Source of the DNA: Chitinispirillales bacterium | Lineage (GTDB): Bacteria > Fibrobacterota > Chitinivibrionia > Chitinivibrionales > Chitinivibrionaceae | Direction: 5' to 3' | NCBI GenBank assembly: GCA_031254455.1 | Contig: JAIRUI010000044.1 | Coordinates: forward strand, 1 to 6,209 | Length of the DNA: 6,209 nucleotides | Shown here: one piece after another, positions 5,735-6,209 of the stretch | Layout of the letters: each line of letters starts with the position of its first letter | Position numbering within the stretch: the first letter of the stretch is position 1 | Program-made: the position numbers and the translations under genes | Notes under the pieces: model-generated | Databases searched by the model: none | The model's input: the letters and a program-made list of their open reading frames with translations, nothing else | Told to the model about the DNA's origin: nothing

Positions 5735-6209
5735 CTATCGCGATACGAAGTATTTACCGTCTGCCGTTTGAGATATTATTTCTCTTAATTCCAAATCAAA
5801 AAGAATTTCGCAAAGTTCACCGACATCCGCTCCGCATTTTTCAGATAAATCCTGCACCGACATCCGCTCTTTGCCCAAAAGTGAGATTACGTTTTCTTCC
5901 GCCTGCGAAACTTCAATTTTCTTGACTGGAATTTCTTTGGGAATGTCGAAGATTCCTATCTGTTCTACCGCTTTTGTTCCGTTTAAATAGCATAATATTC
6001 CATCGAGCGCAAGCGCCGGATCTACATTTTTTTTGAGCAGCAATTTATTGCTTCCTTTGTATTTTTCGTCGCTTATAGTACCCGGAACAACCAAAACTTT
6101 TCTGCCTTGTTTTTCGGCAAAATCGCCCGTTATCAGCGCACTGCTTTTTTTCGGTGCGGTTACTATAATTGTACATTCCGTTTTGCCGGTTATTATTCTG
6201 TTGCGTTGG
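5735..6209 (-). CDS. dprA: DNA-processing protein DprA, C-terminal part (5' end outside window)
   Basis: DprA binds incoming single-stranded DNA during natural transformation and loads RecA onto it. The frame stays open to the right edge, giving 157 visible residues of a protein usually about 300-400 long; the true start is outside. The visible part begins with QRNRIITG, the RNR-I-G motif of the Rossmann-like DNA-binding domain. It continues with KKSSALITG (matching KSGSLITA in the family), EKQGRKVLVVPG, and KGSNKLL (the G-x-N-x-L motif). After a linker, a C-terminal winged-helix domain is visible over about the last 55 residues: ENVISLLGKERMSVQDLSEKCGADVGELCEIL and then the GKYFVSR wing and end. 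A TTG at 6094-6092 lies inside the VLVVPG strand and is not a plausible start. The gene converges on hisA with 2 bases between stops. DprA is widespread, so its presence alone does not prove competence. Confidence 0.93.
   Translation of the reverse strand, partial: QRNRIITGKTECTIIVTAPKKSSALITGDFAEKQGRKVLVVPGTISDEKYKGSNKLLLKKNVDPALALDGILCYLNGTKAVEQIGIFDIPKEIPVKKIEVSQAEENVISLLGKERMSVQDLSEKCGADVGELCEILFDLELREIISQTADGKYFVSR
5818..5869 (-). repeat. 15-base direct repeat inside dprA, read in two frames
   Basis: CACCGACATCCGCTC occurs at 5818-5832 and again at 5855-5869, 37 bases apart. Because 37 is not a multiple of three, the copies are read in different frames on the coding (minus) strand: one gives Arg-Met-Ser-Val in the first helix of the winged-helix domain, the other Gly-Ala-Asp-Val-Gly in the next turn. 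Both readings fit the family, so the gene is intact. Confidence 0.85.

Noticed and set aside
5735..6094. A separate small minus-strand gene starting at TTG6094
   Set aside because: The frame is open upstream to the window edge and encodes the adjoining DprA Rossmann-domain motifs, so TTG6094 is an internal Leu codon.

Overview
The window is AT-rich and densely coding, and it falls into two blocks. Bases 110-4943 hold four plus-strand genes for exported proteins: two tandem paralogous lipoproteins, a 964-residue secreted multidomain protein and a 285-residue probable outer-membrane beta-barrel. The gaps between these genes are 14, 22 and 28 bases, so they look like one transcription unit. I recognise no named family for any of the four. 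Bases 4974-6209 hold two recognisable housekeeping genes that converge with 2 bases between their stop codons. These are hisA on the plus strand, of the eukaryotic (HIS6-like) type, and the 3' part of dprA on the minus strand, which runs off the right edge.

Organism: the lipoprotein, exoprotein and barrel combination points to a diderm bacterium. The eukaryotic-type HisA is the best taxonomic clue. From memory of the family description, its classic bacterial occurrence is Fibrobacter succinogenes. A Fibrobacterota member, probably gut-associated and of low GC, is therefore a reasonable but unproven guess.

Composition changes between the blocks. Hand-counted 60-base lines in the secreted block gave about 20-30% GC, while lines in hisA and dprA gave about 40-50%. 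The secreted block may be a lineage-specific or acquired surface island next to core genes.

How the genes might work together (inference): two inner- or outer-membrane lipoproteins, a large exported protein with a possible carbohydrate-binding N-terminus and PKD/Ig-like C-terminal domains, and a barrel could form a cell-surface adhesion or substrate-binding assembly. The most notable features are the lipoprotein pair, with conserved ends and an unalignable middle, and the unclassified exoprotein-barrel pair. HisA makes a histidine-pathway intermediate and DprA loads RecA on incoming single-stranded DNA. Neither has an evident link to the secreted genes. No tRNA, rRNA, CRISPR array, insertion sequence or convincing terminator was seen.
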